NCBI RefSeq assembly: GCF_023913755.1 | Contig: NZ_JAMXBJ010000041.1 | Coordinates: 1-64,000 of the forward strand | Reading direction: 5' to 3' | From: Pseudarthrobacter cellobiosi | GTDB taxonomy: Bacteria > Actinomycetota > Actinomycetes > Actinomycetales > Micrococcaceae | DNA: 64,000 bases | Shown: piece by piece, positions 9,297 through 17,537 of the stretch | Numbering within the stretch: position 1 is the first letter of the stretch | Layout: each line of letters begins with the position of its first letter | Made by a program: the position numbers and the translations under genes | The notes under the pieces: model-generated | The model's database searches: none | What the model was told of the DNA's origin: nothing | The model's input: only the letters and a program-made list of their open reading frames with translations

Positions 9297-10919
9297 TTAG
9301 GCGGTGCGGCCGACGTCGATGAACGACATGCCGGTGGTGGGCAGCGGCTTGAAGCCGTTGAGCTTCTTGTCGTCCCAGGCGGAGGGCAGCTGGCGGTGGA
9401 AGATCGGGTACAGGGGAACTTCGTCGGAGACGAGGTCCACGATTTCGCCGGTGATCTTCTTGGCGTCTTCCTTGGCGGACTGGGAGCCCTTGTTCATGAG
9501 TTCCTGCAGCTTGGCGCGTTCCGGTGCGGTCCAGTAGGCGCGCTTTTCCATCCAGGTGGCGCCCGAGTAGAACCAGCTCAGGAGCAGGTCCGCGTCGTTG
9601 CCGAAGACGGAGGGGTCGCCCGGGGCTGCGACCACGGTGTAGTCGCCCTTGCCGACGCGGTCGGCGTACAAGGCGCCGGACTGGATGCTCTTGACGGAGA
9701 CCTTCACGCCCGGGATCTTGTTCCAGGATTCGAGGATCAGCGGGGCAACGTCCTTGACCCAGGCGGTGTCCGTGGTGAGCAGTTCGAATTCAAGGCTCGT
9801 GACGCCGGCCTGCTTCAGGAGGTCCGCGGCCTTTGCGGCGTCGTAGCCGTAGACGTTCTTGGCCTTGACGTAGTCCGGGTGGCCTTCCTGGAAGTAGGAG
9901 CTGGCGGCCTTGGCGTTGCCGAACAGGGCCTTCTTGATGATGGCTTCCTTGTCCAGGCCGTAGTGCAGGGCCTGGCGGACCAGCTTGTTGTTAAACGGCG
10001 CCTTGGCGCAGTTGAACATCAGGAACATCAGGCCGAAGGACTGGACTGATTCAACCTTGACCTTGGACTTGAGGCCGTCGATGTCCAGGTAGGGGACGTC
10101 CTCGATGGCCTGGACACGGCCGGACTGGACGGCGGTGACGCGGGCTGCGGCGTCGGAGAGCAGGAGCCAGGTCATGCCCTTGGCCAGTGCCGGCTTGGGG
10201 CCGTTGTAGTCTGCGAACGCTTCGAAGACGATCTTGTCGTCCTTGGCGGCGGAGATGAGCTTGTAGGGGCCGGTGCCGACGGGCTTGGCGTCGAAGGCCT
10301 TGAGGTCCGTGGCCAAGGCCTTGGGGACAACCTTGACCACGGAAATGCGCGGTCCGAAGCCGGGGAAGGCGTACTTGAGGGTGAACTCGACCGTCTTGGC
10401 GTCAATGGGCTTGACTTCCTTGATGAACGGGATGAACTGCGAGAAGAGGGACTTGTTCGCCGGGTCCATCACGCGGGTGAAGGAGAAGGCCACGTCTTCG
10501 GTGGTGACCGGGGTGCCGTCGTGGAACTTGGCGCCCTCGCGGATGGTCACCTGGTAGGTAGTGTCATTGACCTTCTTGGGGTCCGAGGCCGCCAGCGCGT
10601 TGTACGGCACGCGGGTGGCCGGGTGCAGCTCGATGAGGCCTTCGAAGATGTGCAGGTTGGCGGCCATCGGGGTGGCGCCTGAGGAGCTCAGCGGATCGAA
10701 GCCGGTGGAGAGGGCGTAGGAGATGCCCGCTTCGATGGTGAGGTCCTTGTTGACTGCCGCAGCGCTTGCCGAGCTGCCGGTGGTGGTAGCTGCCGGGCTG
10801 CCGCACGCGGCGACAGAGGCGGTGAATGCTGCAGCGGCGCCCATGGCACCGGTGAGCTTGAGGAAGTTCCGGCGGCTGGCGTCATTGACCAGCGGCAGGT
10901 TCTTGGTGATGTTGTTCAT
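9297..10919 (-). CDS. satA: Extracellular solute-binding lipoprotein, family 5 (SatA-type)
   Basis: Substrate-capturing subunit of the importer, 540 residues. A twin-arginine signal (RRNFLKLTG, Arg16-Arg17) leads to a lipobox SVAAC with Cys39, then a Ser/Ala/Thr-rich linker, so the mature protein is exported folded and lipid-anchored. Family 5 hallmarks include [17 protein letters not shown], a GTGPYKL segment and [15 protein letters not shown]. Family 5 proteins bind peptides, nickel, heme or oligosaccharides; SatA of Haemophilus ducreyi belongs to the same family and binds sialate. The first gene of a satABCD-nanA-nanK-nanE-nagA operon, it is preceded by a well-formed promoter and a GAGG ribosome site. 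Confidence 0.85.
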   Translation of the reverse strand: MNNITKNLPLVNDASRRNFLKLTGAMGAAAAFTASVAACGSPAATTTGSSASAAAVNKDLTIEAGISYALSTGFDPLSSSGATPMAANLHIFEGLIELHPATRVPYNALAASDPKKVNDTTYQVTIREGAKFHDGTPVTTEDVAFSFTRVMDPANKSLFSQFIPFIKEVKPIDAKTVEFTLKYAFPGFGPRISVVKVVPKALATDLKAFDAKPVGTGPYKLISAAKDDKIVFEAFADYNGPKPALAKGMTWLLLSDAAARVTAVQSGRVQAIEDVPYLDIDGLKSKVKVESVQSFGLMFLMFNCAKAPFNNKLVRQALHYGLDKEAIIKKALFGNAKAASSYFQEGHPDYVKAKNVYGYDAAKAADLLKQAGVTSLEFELLTTDTAWVKDVAPLILESWNKIPGVKVSVKSIQSGALYADRVGKGDYTVVAAPGDPSVFGNDADLLLSWFYSGATWMEKRAYWTAPERAKLQELMNKGSQSAKEDAKKITGEIVDLVSDEVPLYPIFHRQLPSAWDDKKLNGFKPLPTTGMSFIDVGRTA

Positions 10920-10977
10920 GAGGGCCTCGCCATTCCAGAAGGTTTATCGGATGTAGGACGTCCGAGCTCGTATGTCG

Positions 10978-11007
10978 ACTGTAAGCGTCATCACAGGTTC
11001 ACGTCAA
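10978..11007 (-). promoter_or_regulatory. Promoter of the sat-nan operon
   Basis: On the minus strand TTGACG (11007-11002) and TACAGT (10983-10978) are separated by 18 bases, about 58 bases before the satA start. Small palindromes CGAGCTCG and GGACGTCC lie just downstream of the -10 box and could be operator halves; no regulator gene is adjacent. Confidence 0.6.
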
Positions 11008-11020
11008 GCGCCACTCTTGC

Positions 11021-11065
11021 AACGCTCTCTCACTTTCTGTGGGTTTTCGGCGAACGCTCTCTCAC
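11021..11065. repeat. Two copies of the AACGCTCTCTCAC dispersed repeat
   Basis: The 13-mer occurs at 11021-11033 and 11053-11065 in the same orientation, 32 bases apart. The second copy contains the TGA stop of the sialidase gene on the minus strand. Four more copies occur near 33.4 kb. Confidence 0.8.
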
Positions 11066-12816
11066 CCGGGCGCGCTGACGTCGCCGGAGACAGTGTCAAA
11101 CCTGAAAGCACGACGGCGGCGCTCGGCAGTGCCGCAGCGCTCGCCGGTCATTTCAAATGCCACCTCGTAGGCCACCTCGGCGTAGCCGCGCGCCACATCG
11201 GCGGCGGTGACGGTGTAGCCGGGAGTGAAGTAGAGGGCTTCTTCCCCGGGGCCAAGATCCGCGACGGGGAAGGCGTCCGAGCCGGGACCGGACAGCTGGA
11301 CCGAGGTTGCCGGCAGGGGGCCGTCATTGCGTGCCCGGCCCGTGAAGGCCAGGATGTCCCCGGCCTTGTAGCCGGGAATGGTGGGTCCGTAATTCAGGTC
11401 CTGCGCCTCCCGCGTGCCGATGACCTGTGCAGCTTCGGCCGAGTAGCCCTGGCCGATTTCCTTCCAGGTGTGCACGCCCCAGTCCCCACTGCCGGACTTC
11501 ATGACGTGGAACTCGCCGGCGTTTTGCCAGGCCTTCGGGCGGCCGGGCGTGATGGAGCGCAGAACCATGTCGAATACAAGACCCGCGCCGGGCACGCGGG
11601 CTTCGCCGGCGGACTCAGGCGGGATAATCCCGGCGGCGCTCCCAGTGGCGGCGGGACGGGCGGTGAGCTGTTCGGTGAGTTGCTCCGCGGGCACGGAAAC
11701 GAACACGATTTCCCGGTAGCCCTGGCGCTCGTAGAGGATGCCGATGTTGCCGTCGGGGAGCCGGGCGGCCGTCGAATATGCCGAGCTGCCCGGGCAGAGG
11801 ACTATCTTCGCGGGCCAGCTGAGGCCGTTGTCTGTGGACAGGCTGATCGCCGTGTTCCGCCGCAGGGCCGTGTCCTGGTTGTTGGTGGCCAGAAGCCATG
11901 AGCCGGTGGACTCGTCGGCGAGGGAGGTCACGGACGGCAGGCCGTCGAAGCGGACCAGCGAGCCGTTGTCACCCGGGTCCGGGAGGTCCGCGACAGGTCG
12001 CAGTGCGTTCCAGGTGGCCCCGCCGTCGTCCGATATTGCGGCAAGGCGGCGCGGCGTGCCGCGGCTGTGCAGCAGGAGACGGCCATCCTGGAGGGCGGCA
12101 ACCTTGTTTTCGTTGGGGGCGTGACCGTGCGTCCGGGCGCCGATGAGCTCCCCGAGGGTCCAGGTGTCGCCGTGGTCGTCACTGTACGCCGAGGCGGCCA
12201 TGATCTCGCCGCCAGCCAGGACCACAAACTGCTGCACCAGCCGGCCGCGGTAAAGGCCGGCGTGGATCTGGATGCCCTGCCCGGCCGCGGCGAAGATTCC
12301 GGTGATGTCCGGCTCGCCCGTACTTGGCCCACGCGTGTGAACCGGCGGGCGGAGCTTGAGCTGGGCGGTGATCCTGCGGTGCTGCCAGGTCAGGCCGTCG
12401 TCGTCCGAGTAGCTGAGGTCGCAGTGCTGGACGTTGTCATCGGGTTCCAGCCCGGCCGCGGCTTCAAAGAATCCGGCGCGCGTTCCGGCGGCGTGGAACA
12501 TCAGGATCCGGTCGGTCTCCACGTCCACCAGGAGGCTCGGATCGCCGTAGCCGTTGAGGCCGCTGCCCGTCCTTACTACCTGCTGCGCGCCCCACGTCCG
12601 GCCGTTGTCCGTGCTGCGGCGGAGCAGGAGGTCGATCGGGTTGGGCAGGTCATCAAGGTTAGGGCGGCCGTCGTAAGCGGCCAGCAGGGTGCCCCGGCGC
12701 GAGACGGCGAGGGCGGGGATCCTGTATTGCCGGTAGCCGCCAGTGCCGCGGACCGCGAGGACGTGTTCGACGTCGGGCATGGCAGCCGCCGTTGGCTGAA
12801 GGACATGGGATGTCAT
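11062..12816 (-). CDS. Sialidase (exo-alpha-sialidase, BNR/Asp-box)
   Basis: Hydrolyses terminal sialic acids from glycoconjugates (GH33-like six-bladed propeller). YRIP at residues 31-34 holds the first Arg of the catalytic triad and YDGRP follows as in other sialidases. Five Asp boxes are visible: STDNGRTW, SDDDGLTW, SDDHGDTW, SDDGGATW and STDNGLSW. Conserved NENKV, and YSTAARLPDGNIGILYE with the nucleophile Tyr and its partner Glu, are also present. After about residue 400 comes a beta-rich extra domain, as in large actinobacterial sialidases. No signal peptide is visible at the chosen ATG (584 residues), and upstream sequence in frame only shadows the sugar kinase. It could act on imported sialosides or leave the cell by an unrecognised route. 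It lies just upstream of the sat-nan operon on the same strand. Confidence 0.9.
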   Translation of the reverse strand: MTSHVLQPTAAAMPDVEHVLAVRGTGGYRQYRIPALAVSRRGTLLAAYDGRPNLDDLPNPIDLLLRRSTDNGRTWGAQQVVRTGSGLNGYGDPSLLVDVETDRILMFHAAGTRAGFFEAAAGLEPDDNVQHCDLSYSDDDGLTWQHRRITAQLKLRPPVHTRGPSTGEPDITGIFAAAGQGIQIHAGLYRGRLVQQFVVLAGGEIMAASAYSDDHGDTWTLGELIGARTHGHAPNENKVAALQDGRLLLHSRGTPRRLAAISDDGGATWNALRPVADLPDPGDNGSLVRFDGLPSVTSLADESTGSWLLATNNQDTALRRNTAISLSTDNGLSWPAKIVLCPGSSAYSTAARLPDGNIGILYERQGYREIVFVSVPAEQLTEQLTARPAATGSAAGIIPPESAGEARVPGAGLVFDMVLRSITPGRPKAWQNAGEFHVMKSGSGDWGVHTWKEIGQGYSAEAAQVIGTREAQDLNYGPTIPGYKAGDILAFTGRARNDGPLPATSVQLSGPGSDAFPVADLGPGEEALYFTPGYTVTAADVARGYAEVAYEVAFEMTGERCGTAERRRRAFRFDTVSGDVSAPG

Positions 12817-12882
12817 ATCTCCATGGTAGGGGACACGTAACACGCGTGTGTAGGCGGGCGCATGTCTGGCAGAGTTATGACC

Positions 12883-13821
12883 ATGCTCACAGTTATTGGC
12901 GAAGGCCTTGTTGACGTTGTCCAGCGCGCCTCCGGAATCGAAGCCCACGTGGGCGGCAGTCCGCTTAACGTCGCGGTGGGCCTGGCCCGCCTTGACCATC
13001 CCGTGCAGTTCGTTGGCCGCTACGGCCGTGATGCCTATGGGGATTCGGTGGCGGCGCACCTGCGCTCCAGTTCGGTCATGCTGCCGCTGGGCCCCGACGA
13101 GCTGCCTACCAGCGTGGCCACCGCCGTAATTGACGACGACGGCGCCGCCACCTACACGTTCGACCTCGCCTGGGAGCTTCCCGGCCTGGCGGACCGCCTC
13201 GCCTTTATGCTCCAGGGAACCACCCTGCTGCACACCGGCTCCATCGCCACGATGCTGGCGCCGGGCGCCGCGGCGGTGCTGGCCGCCGTCGAGCACGCCC
13301 ACCCCGCCGCCACCATCAGCTTCGATCCCAACTGCCGGCCCAGCATCATCACCGACGTGGTTTATGCGCGGACGCAGGCGGAGAAGTTTGTCACCCTCTC
13401 GGACGTGGTCAAGGCCTCGGACGAGGACCTGGAGTGGCTGTACCCGGGTGTGGATGTGCTGGAATCGGCGCGGCGTTGGCTGTCGCTGGGCGGTTCCGAG
13501 GGGCCGGCTTTGGTGGTTGTCACGCGCGGTGCGGCCGGACCGTGGGGCATTACGGCCGCCGGTGAAGCTGCCATTGACGCGCCTCGCGTGGAAGTGGCTG
13601 ACACCGTGGGTGCCGGTGACTCCTTTATGGCCGCGCTGCTATCGGGGATCGTGGACCGCGGCCTGGACGGCGCGCAGAACCGGAAGGACCTGCGCGAACT
13701 TCCGGCCGAGGGCCTGGCCGAACTCCTGGCCCACGCAGCCCGCGCGGCGGCCGTTACGGTTTCCCGCCCGGGCGCCAACCCGCCCACGCGTGCCGAACTG
13801 AACGCGGTCCCGGGGGAGTAA
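12883..13821 (+). CDS. PfkB-family carbohydrate kinase (fructokinase-like)
   Basis: ATP-dependent kinase of the ribokinase superfamily. VGGSPLNVAVGLARL near the N-terminus is the sugar-binding glycine motif, and DTVGAGDSFMAALL near the C-terminus is the second PfkB signature with the catalytic Asp and anion hole. At 312 residues it has normal length. Fructose is the likeliest substrate by general similarity, but ribose or other sugars cannot be excluded. It is divergent from the sialidase gene. I start at the ATG of MLTVIGEG; two upstream ATGs are possible, but family members begin close to this motif and no Shine-Dalgarno is obvious for any of them. Confidence 0.85.
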   Translation: MLTVIGEGLVDVVQRASGIEAHVGGSPLNVAVGLARLDHPVQFVGRYGRDAYGDSVAAHLRSSSVMLPLGPDELPTSVATAVIDDDGAATYTFDLAWELPGLADRLAFMLQGTTLLHTGSIATMLAPGAAAVLAAVEHAHPAATISFDPNCRPSIITDVVYARTQAEKFVTLSDVVKASDEDLEWLYPGVDVLESARRWLSLGGSEGPALVVVTRGAAGPWGITAAGEAAIDAPRVEVADTVGAGDSFMAALLSGIVDRGLDGAQNRKDLRELPAEGLAELLAHAARAAAVTVSRPGANPPTRAELNAVPGE

Positions 13822-13866
13822 CGCGGGACGCGACGCCCAGGCCCCGACGTCCAGGCCCCATGACCG

Positions 13867-14781
13867 CTAGGCCGTCGGGCTGCGCAGATGATCCTGGCAG
13901 CCCACCGCGTAGGCCTCACGGAGCCAGGCGGCCAGTTCGCCGGCGACGTCGGATGGCTCGGTCACCCGCACCGTGTAGAGATGCGTGTACGGAGACAGCA
14001 TCTCGACCCGTCGGAATCTGGGCGACTCAACCCGGCGCGTGAGCCAGAACTCCACATCGAGCCACTTGTTCGCGGGTTTGACCCCGGCGAACCGGACCCG
14101 AACCATAAAGGCGACACGGTCCCTGTACGGAACCAGCGTTACCGGACCGATCGCCTCAACCGTCCGGCAAACCACCTCGAACAGCCGGTGAATGCTTTCT
14201 GGCCTGTCACGGAACGGCTCGTCGAGGGTGTGCTGTGAGCAGGAATGGTTCATGTTCCGCGTGACAAACTGCCGTCCGCAAGACGGGCAGGTCCACAAGG
14301 CGCCGCCGGTGCGCAGGCCCGGCGGCCGGACGTCCTGGCCCTGCACCAGGGCCACGAGCTGCTCAACCCGGCGTGCCCGCGTCGACGGGGTCCGGGCGTC
14401 CTCAAGGAAACGCGTCAGCTCCCGCCGGTGCGAAACGGGGAGCTGCCCCCAGCTGTCCGACGCTCCCACCGCTGCGTCCAAGGCGGCAGCCAAATCTCCG
14501 GGTGGGATGACCTCGTTGGCGTTGAGCGCTTGAACGTCCACTGTGACCGTTTCCCCGACGCGCACGCCCGTTGCCGTCCGCAGGCCGCCGGAAAGATACA
14601 GGACGTGCCGACCGGACCTGACTGGCGTCACCGTGGCATTGAACTCCGTGCCCCTGAGCGTGCCGGTCACCCTGATCCGGCCATGCTCGGCAAGCGGCAG
14701 CAGCTCAGCCGCAGCTGCCGTCGGGACGTCCACGAACGGATTGGGACCCCGCAGCCGAACGGTGGCGGTGAAGCGAACCAT
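13867..14781 (-). CDS. DUF1905 / YdeI-like / DUF5655 multidomain protein
   Basis: A 304-residue protein of unknown function made of several small domains. Residues 1-90 match DUF1905 (GPNPFVDVP, GTEFNATVTPVRSGRHVLYL). Residues about 90-150 resemble the YdeI/OmpD-associated helical segment (REL.RFLEDARTPSTRARRVEQ). A short zinc-ribbon-like CPSCGRQF with later HSCSQH follows. The last 100 residues match DUF5655 (VEAIGPVTLVPYRDRVAFMVRV, KWLDVEFWLTRR). It converges with the sugar kinase gene. A GATAAT box six bases before the ATG and absence of a Shine-Dalgarno suggest a leaderless message. Confidence 0.7.
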   Translation of the reverse strand: MVRFTATVRLRGPNPFVDVPTAAAAELLPLAEHGRIRVTGTLRGTEFNATVTPVRSGRHVLYLSGGLRTATGVRVGETVTVDVQALNANEVIPPGDLAAALDAAVGASDSWGQLPVSHRRELTRFLEDARTPSTRARRVEQLVALVQGQDVRPPGLRTGGALWTCPSCGRQFVTRNMNHSCSQHTLDEPFRDRPESIHRLFEVVCRTVEAIGPVTLVPYRDRVAFMVRVRFAGVKPANKWLDVEFWLTRRVESPRFRRVEMLSPYTHLYTVRVTEPSDVAGELAAWLREAYAVGCQDHLRSPTA

Positions 14782-14787
14782 ACGGTC

Positions 14788-14793
14788 ATTATC
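14788..14793 (-). promoter_or_regulatory. -10 box for leaderless DUF1905 gene
   Basis: GATAAT lies six bases before the ATG at 14781 on the minus strand, placing the predicted transcription start at or next to the start codon. Confidence 0.4.
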
Positions 14794-14864
14794 GACCCGG
14801 CCGGTCGGCTCGAAAAGGAACCCCGCGGGTTGAACGCGGCCCCGGCGGAGTACGTGGGTTCTGC

Positions 14865-14930
14865 CTCATCGACTGCTCCGTAGGCGCCGTTTTGAGGGGT
14901 CAAAAGGGCGCCTACGGAGCAACCGATGAG
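14865..14930. repeat. Long perfect palindrome, probable bidirectional terminator
   Basis: CTCATCG (14865-14871) and a 15-base arm (14874-14888) pair with a 15-base arm (14907-14921) and CGATGAG (14924-14930). The loop itself contains TTTTGA and TCAAAA, which extend the pairing to about 28 base pairs. It sits between the DUF1905 gene and the 3' end of the binding-protein gene, both on the minus strand. Confidence 0.7.
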
Positions 14931-14937
14931 GTCCTGG

Positions 14938-16122
14938 CTACTCCTTGCCGAGCCTGGCCGCGGACGTCTTCTGCCCGGTGACCTCGTTGAGGGCCGTCAG
15001 GTCAAAGATGCCGTTGATGTCCGCCTGCTTGGTGGTGCCGGCTTCCACGCCGTCCTTGAGCAGCTTGGGGTAGGTTCCGGCGAGCGGATCCACAGTGAAG
15101 ACGATGTTCTTCAGGGAACGCTCGATCACGTCGGCCTTGAGTTCGGCGCCAGCCGCTTCCTTGAGGGCAGCGTTGATGACGCTGGCCTTCTCGGCTGCAG
15201 CCGCGCTGTTCAGCCAGTCAACGGACTTAGCATGGCCCTTAAGGAGCGCCTTTACGGTGTCCGGGTGCTCGGCAGCGAACTTCTTGTTCACAATCAGGAT
15301 GGTGGTGGGGAACTCGCCCGCCTTGCCGGAGAGTGAGCCGTCCCAGAGGTCCTTTTCGTCCACCAGGACCTTGGCCCCGGCGGTCAGCACCAGGCGGGAC
15401 GCCCACGGCTCAGGCAACCACGCGCCGTCGAGCTTTCCGTCCTGGAACAGTTTCAGCGTCTGGGCGTTTTCGGTGGGGTTGATGGCCACGTCGCCGCTGC
15501 CGTCCACGTTGGTTTTGTAGCCCCGGGTGGCGAGCCAGGCGCGGAGCGCCACGTCCTGCGTGCCGCCGAGCTGCGGCGAGGCGAGCGTCTTGCCCTTCAG
15601 GTCCGCGGCGGAGGTGATTTCCGGCTTGACCACCAGCTGCGCACCACCGGCGGCCGCTCCGGCAATGATGCTGATGGACTCCCCGCCGCTCTTGACGAAC
15701 GAGTTGATGGCCGGGTTCGGGCCGATGTAGGTGGCGTCGATGGCTCCGGCGTTCAGGGCCTCAATCGCGGCGGGCCCGGCGTTGAAGACCTGCGTGCTCA
15801 GTTTGGTATCGCCCAGCTCCTTGGGGATGTAGCCCTGGCTGACACCCACCAACGCGGTTGCGTGCGTTACGTTGCCGAAATAGCCGAGCTTAAGCTCTGC
15901 TGCCGGGTTGCCGGCCGGGGCGGCAGAGGACGCTGCGGAGGTGCCGGCGTCGTTGCCGGAGAAGGCCGATGCCACGGCCACGCCGCCGCCGACCAAGGCC
16001 AGAATGCCAGCTACGATGCCGATCTTCAGGCCGAGCGGACGCTTCGGAGCGGAAGCCTGGCCGGCCACGATGCGGGTGGCGGCCGGTTGGTTTTGCGGAG
16101 TGTTATCCGGGGGAGTTGTCAC
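14938..16122 (-). CDS. NitT/TauT-type ABC substrate-binding protein, membrane-anchored
   Basis: A 394-residue binding protein of the SsuA/TauA superfamily, which captures sulfonates, nitrate or similar small molecules. After a Pro/Gln-rich start comes a hydrophobic helix (LGLKIGIVAGILALVGGGVAV, about residues 29-50) with no lipobox Cys, then the fold: LGYFGNVTHATALVGV, AGPAAIEALNAGAIDATYIGP, LKGKTLASPQLGGTQD, LPEPWASRLV. The usual ligand-loop motifs are present but do not fix the substrate; sulfonates are the best guess. No permease or ATPase gene is adjacent, so it is an orphan here. The start is GTG with AAAGGAA six bases ahead; the in-frame extension upstream only shadows the HAD gene. Confidence 0.82.
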   Translation of the reverse strand: MTTPPDNTPQNQPAATRIVAGQASAPKRPLGLKIGIVAGILALVGGGVAVASAFSGNDAGTSAASSAAPAGNPAAELKLGYFGNVTHATALVGVSQGYIPKELGDTKLSTQVFNAGPAAIEALNAGAIDATYIGPNPAINSFVKSGGESISIIAGAAAGGAQLVVKPEITSAADLKGKTLASPQLGGTQDVALRAWLATRGYKTNVDGSGDVAINPTENAQTLKLFQDGKLDGAWLPEPWASRLVLTAGAKVLVDEKDLWDGSLSGKAGEFPTTILIVNKKFAAEHPDTVKALLKGHAKSVDWLNSAAAAEKASVINAALKEAAGAELKADVIERSLKNIVFTVDPLAGTYPKLLKDGVEAGTTKQADINGIFDLTALNEVTGQKTSAARLGKE

Positions 16123-16326
16123 GGTATTTCCTTTGCTTGCGGAAGATGTTGAAGATGAAGTTACGGACGGCCCCCACGCCCCACAACGGCACCGGACACG
16201 GACGTTCACGCAACGACGTGCAGGCTCAACAGAACGTAGCGCGGCGTCAAAAAACGTCGCCGGGCGACTCCAACAGGCCAGCCCCAGGGACGAAGCTTCA
16301 CGGCCCGGGAAGCCTCCTGCCCCACG

Positions 16327-16332
16327 TAGACT
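16327..16332 (+). promoter_or_regulatory. -10 box for leaderless HAD gene
   Basis: TAGACT is followed by six bases and then the ATG at 16339; no Shine-Dalgarno of the expected spacing is seen, so the message is probably leaderless. Confidence 0.5.
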
Positions 16333-16338
16333 GGCAGG

Positions 16339-17157
16339 ATGCGGCTGGTAGCAAGTGATATTGACGGAACGATTCTTGGGCACGACGGAAAGATCAGCGA
16401 CCGCACCGTCCGGGCCTTCCACGCCTGCCGGGACGCTGGCATCGAGCTCGTTTTTGTCACTGGCCGCCCGCCGCGCTGGCTCCACCCGCTGGAGGAACAG
16501 CTTGGCCACACCGGCACGGTCATCTGCTCCAACGGCGCCGTGGTGTGGGACCTCGAAGCGGACCGGCTGGTTTCCGCCCGGACGCTGGGCATGGACGCGG
16601 TGCTGGAACTGCGGCGGATCATCAAGGAACTGCGCCCGGCCGCTCTCTTCGCCGCGGAAACGCTGACCGGATTCCATCTCGAGCCCGGTTTCATCGAGAA
16701 CGGTTCCAGCGAGCTGCTGGTCGAATTTACCCCCGCCCCGCTGGCCGAAACGCTCACCCCGGACGACGCCGTCGTGAAGTTCCTGGCGATTGTCAGGGAT
16801 GGCACCGCGGACGACTTCCTGGCCGCGGTGCGGCCTGCCGTCGCCCATCTGGCGTCCGCCACGCACTCCGCGCCCACCGTGGCGATGCTGGAACTGTCCC
16901 TCCCCGGCGTCAACAAGGCCGTCACCCTGGCCGAATACGCCAACTCCCTGTCCATTGACGCGGCCGACGTCGTGGCGTTCGGGGACATGCCCAACGACGT
17001 CGAGATGCTGCGCTGGGCAGGCCACGGGTACGCCATGGCCAGCGGCCATCCGGACGCCATCAGCGCCGCCGGGCAGCAGGCACCCCACTTTGACGACGAC
17101 GGCGTGGCCCAGGTTCTCGAGGCCAGGCTCGCGGCGCTGGGCGTAGAGCTGTCCTGA
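16339..17157 (+). CDS. HAD-IIB (Cof-type) sugar phosphatase
   Basis: Cytoplasmic haloacid-dehalogenase phosphatase of 272 residues. Motif I SDIDGT at residues 6-11 supplies the nucleophile and acid/base Asp, motif II is VTGRP, motif III Lys is in VNKAVTL, and motif IV is FGDMPNDVEML. The long middle insertion is the C2B cap typical of Cof/YbjI enzymes, which act on sugar phosphates or flavin precursors; the natural substrate cannot be read from sequence. It is divergent from the orphan binding-protein gene, with a 216-base intergenic region. Confidence 0.88.
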   Translation: MRLVASDIDGTILGHDGKISDRTVRAFHACRDAGIELVFVTGRPPRWLHPLEEQLGHTGTVICSNGAVVWDLEADRLVSARTLGMDAVLELRRIIKELRPAALFAAETLTGFHLEPGFIENGSSELLVEFTPAPLAETLTPDDAVVKFLAIVRDGTADDFLAAVRPAVAHLASATHSAPTVAMLELSLPGVNKAVTLAEYANSLSIDAADVVAFGDMPNDVEMLRWAGHGYAMASGHPDAISAAGQQAPHFDDDGVAQVLEARLAALGVELS

Positions 17158-17261
17158 CCCCCGGCTCTGTAGCCGGAAATTCACAGCTTCCGCTCACCTT
17201 CCGTTCACGTTTGCCGCCTACCGTGGGCTACGGATACACATCCGCGGCTAAAGGGGAAGTC

Positions 17262-17510
17262 ATGGCAAGGAACGGCAACCAACGCGCGGCCGAAGCGCCG
17301 CTGCGCCCGGCAGAGCCGGCAGCGCACTGGAAGGCACTGAAAGAGGGCGACCGCGTGCGCGTCCGCCTCACCCAGGGATACGAAACCAGCGGTTTCGTGG
17401 ACGCCATCACCTGGGACCACACCGCTGTGTGGGTGGATCTGGACAACGGCCACGGCCGCACACTGCTGCACTGCAGTGACGGCGTGGAGATTGTGCCGCA
17501 GGACACATAG
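17262..17510 (+). CDS. Small conserved hypothetical protein
   Basis: An 82-residue protein that I do not recognise by name. The first 25 residues are polar and probably disordered. The rest (GDRVRVRLTQGYETSGFVDAI, AVWVDLDNGHGRTLLHCSDGVEIV) has the alternating pattern of a small beta-barrel such as an SH3-like or Tudor-like fold. No signal peptide or membrane segment is present. GGGGAA five bases before the ATG supports this start over the longer reading. It lies between a HAD phosphatase gene and a glycerophosphodiesterase gene. Confidence 0.7.
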   Translation: MARNGNQRAAEAPLRPAEPAAHWKALKEGDRVRVRLTQGYETSGFVDAITWDHTAVWVDLDNGHGRTLLHCSDGVEIVPQDT

Positions 17511-17524
17511 CCCAGCGGCTCCGG

Positions 17525-17530
17525 TACGCT
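17525..17530 (+). promoter_or_regulatory. -10 box for leaderless phosphodiesterase gene
   Basis: TACGCT is followed by seven bases and the GTG start at 17538, with no Shine-Dalgarno between. Confidence 0.45.
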
Positions 17531-17537
17531 CGCAAAC

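Noticed and set aside
12817..13302. N-terminal extension of the sialidase frame
   Set aside because: It lies entirely opposite the PfkB kinase gene, has low-complexity Gly/Arg composition and no signal peptide, so it does not supply an export signal.
16123..17184. N-terminal extension of the TauT-type binding-protein frame
   Set aside because: It is opposite the HAD gene; GTG at 16122 with a good ribosome site is a natural start.
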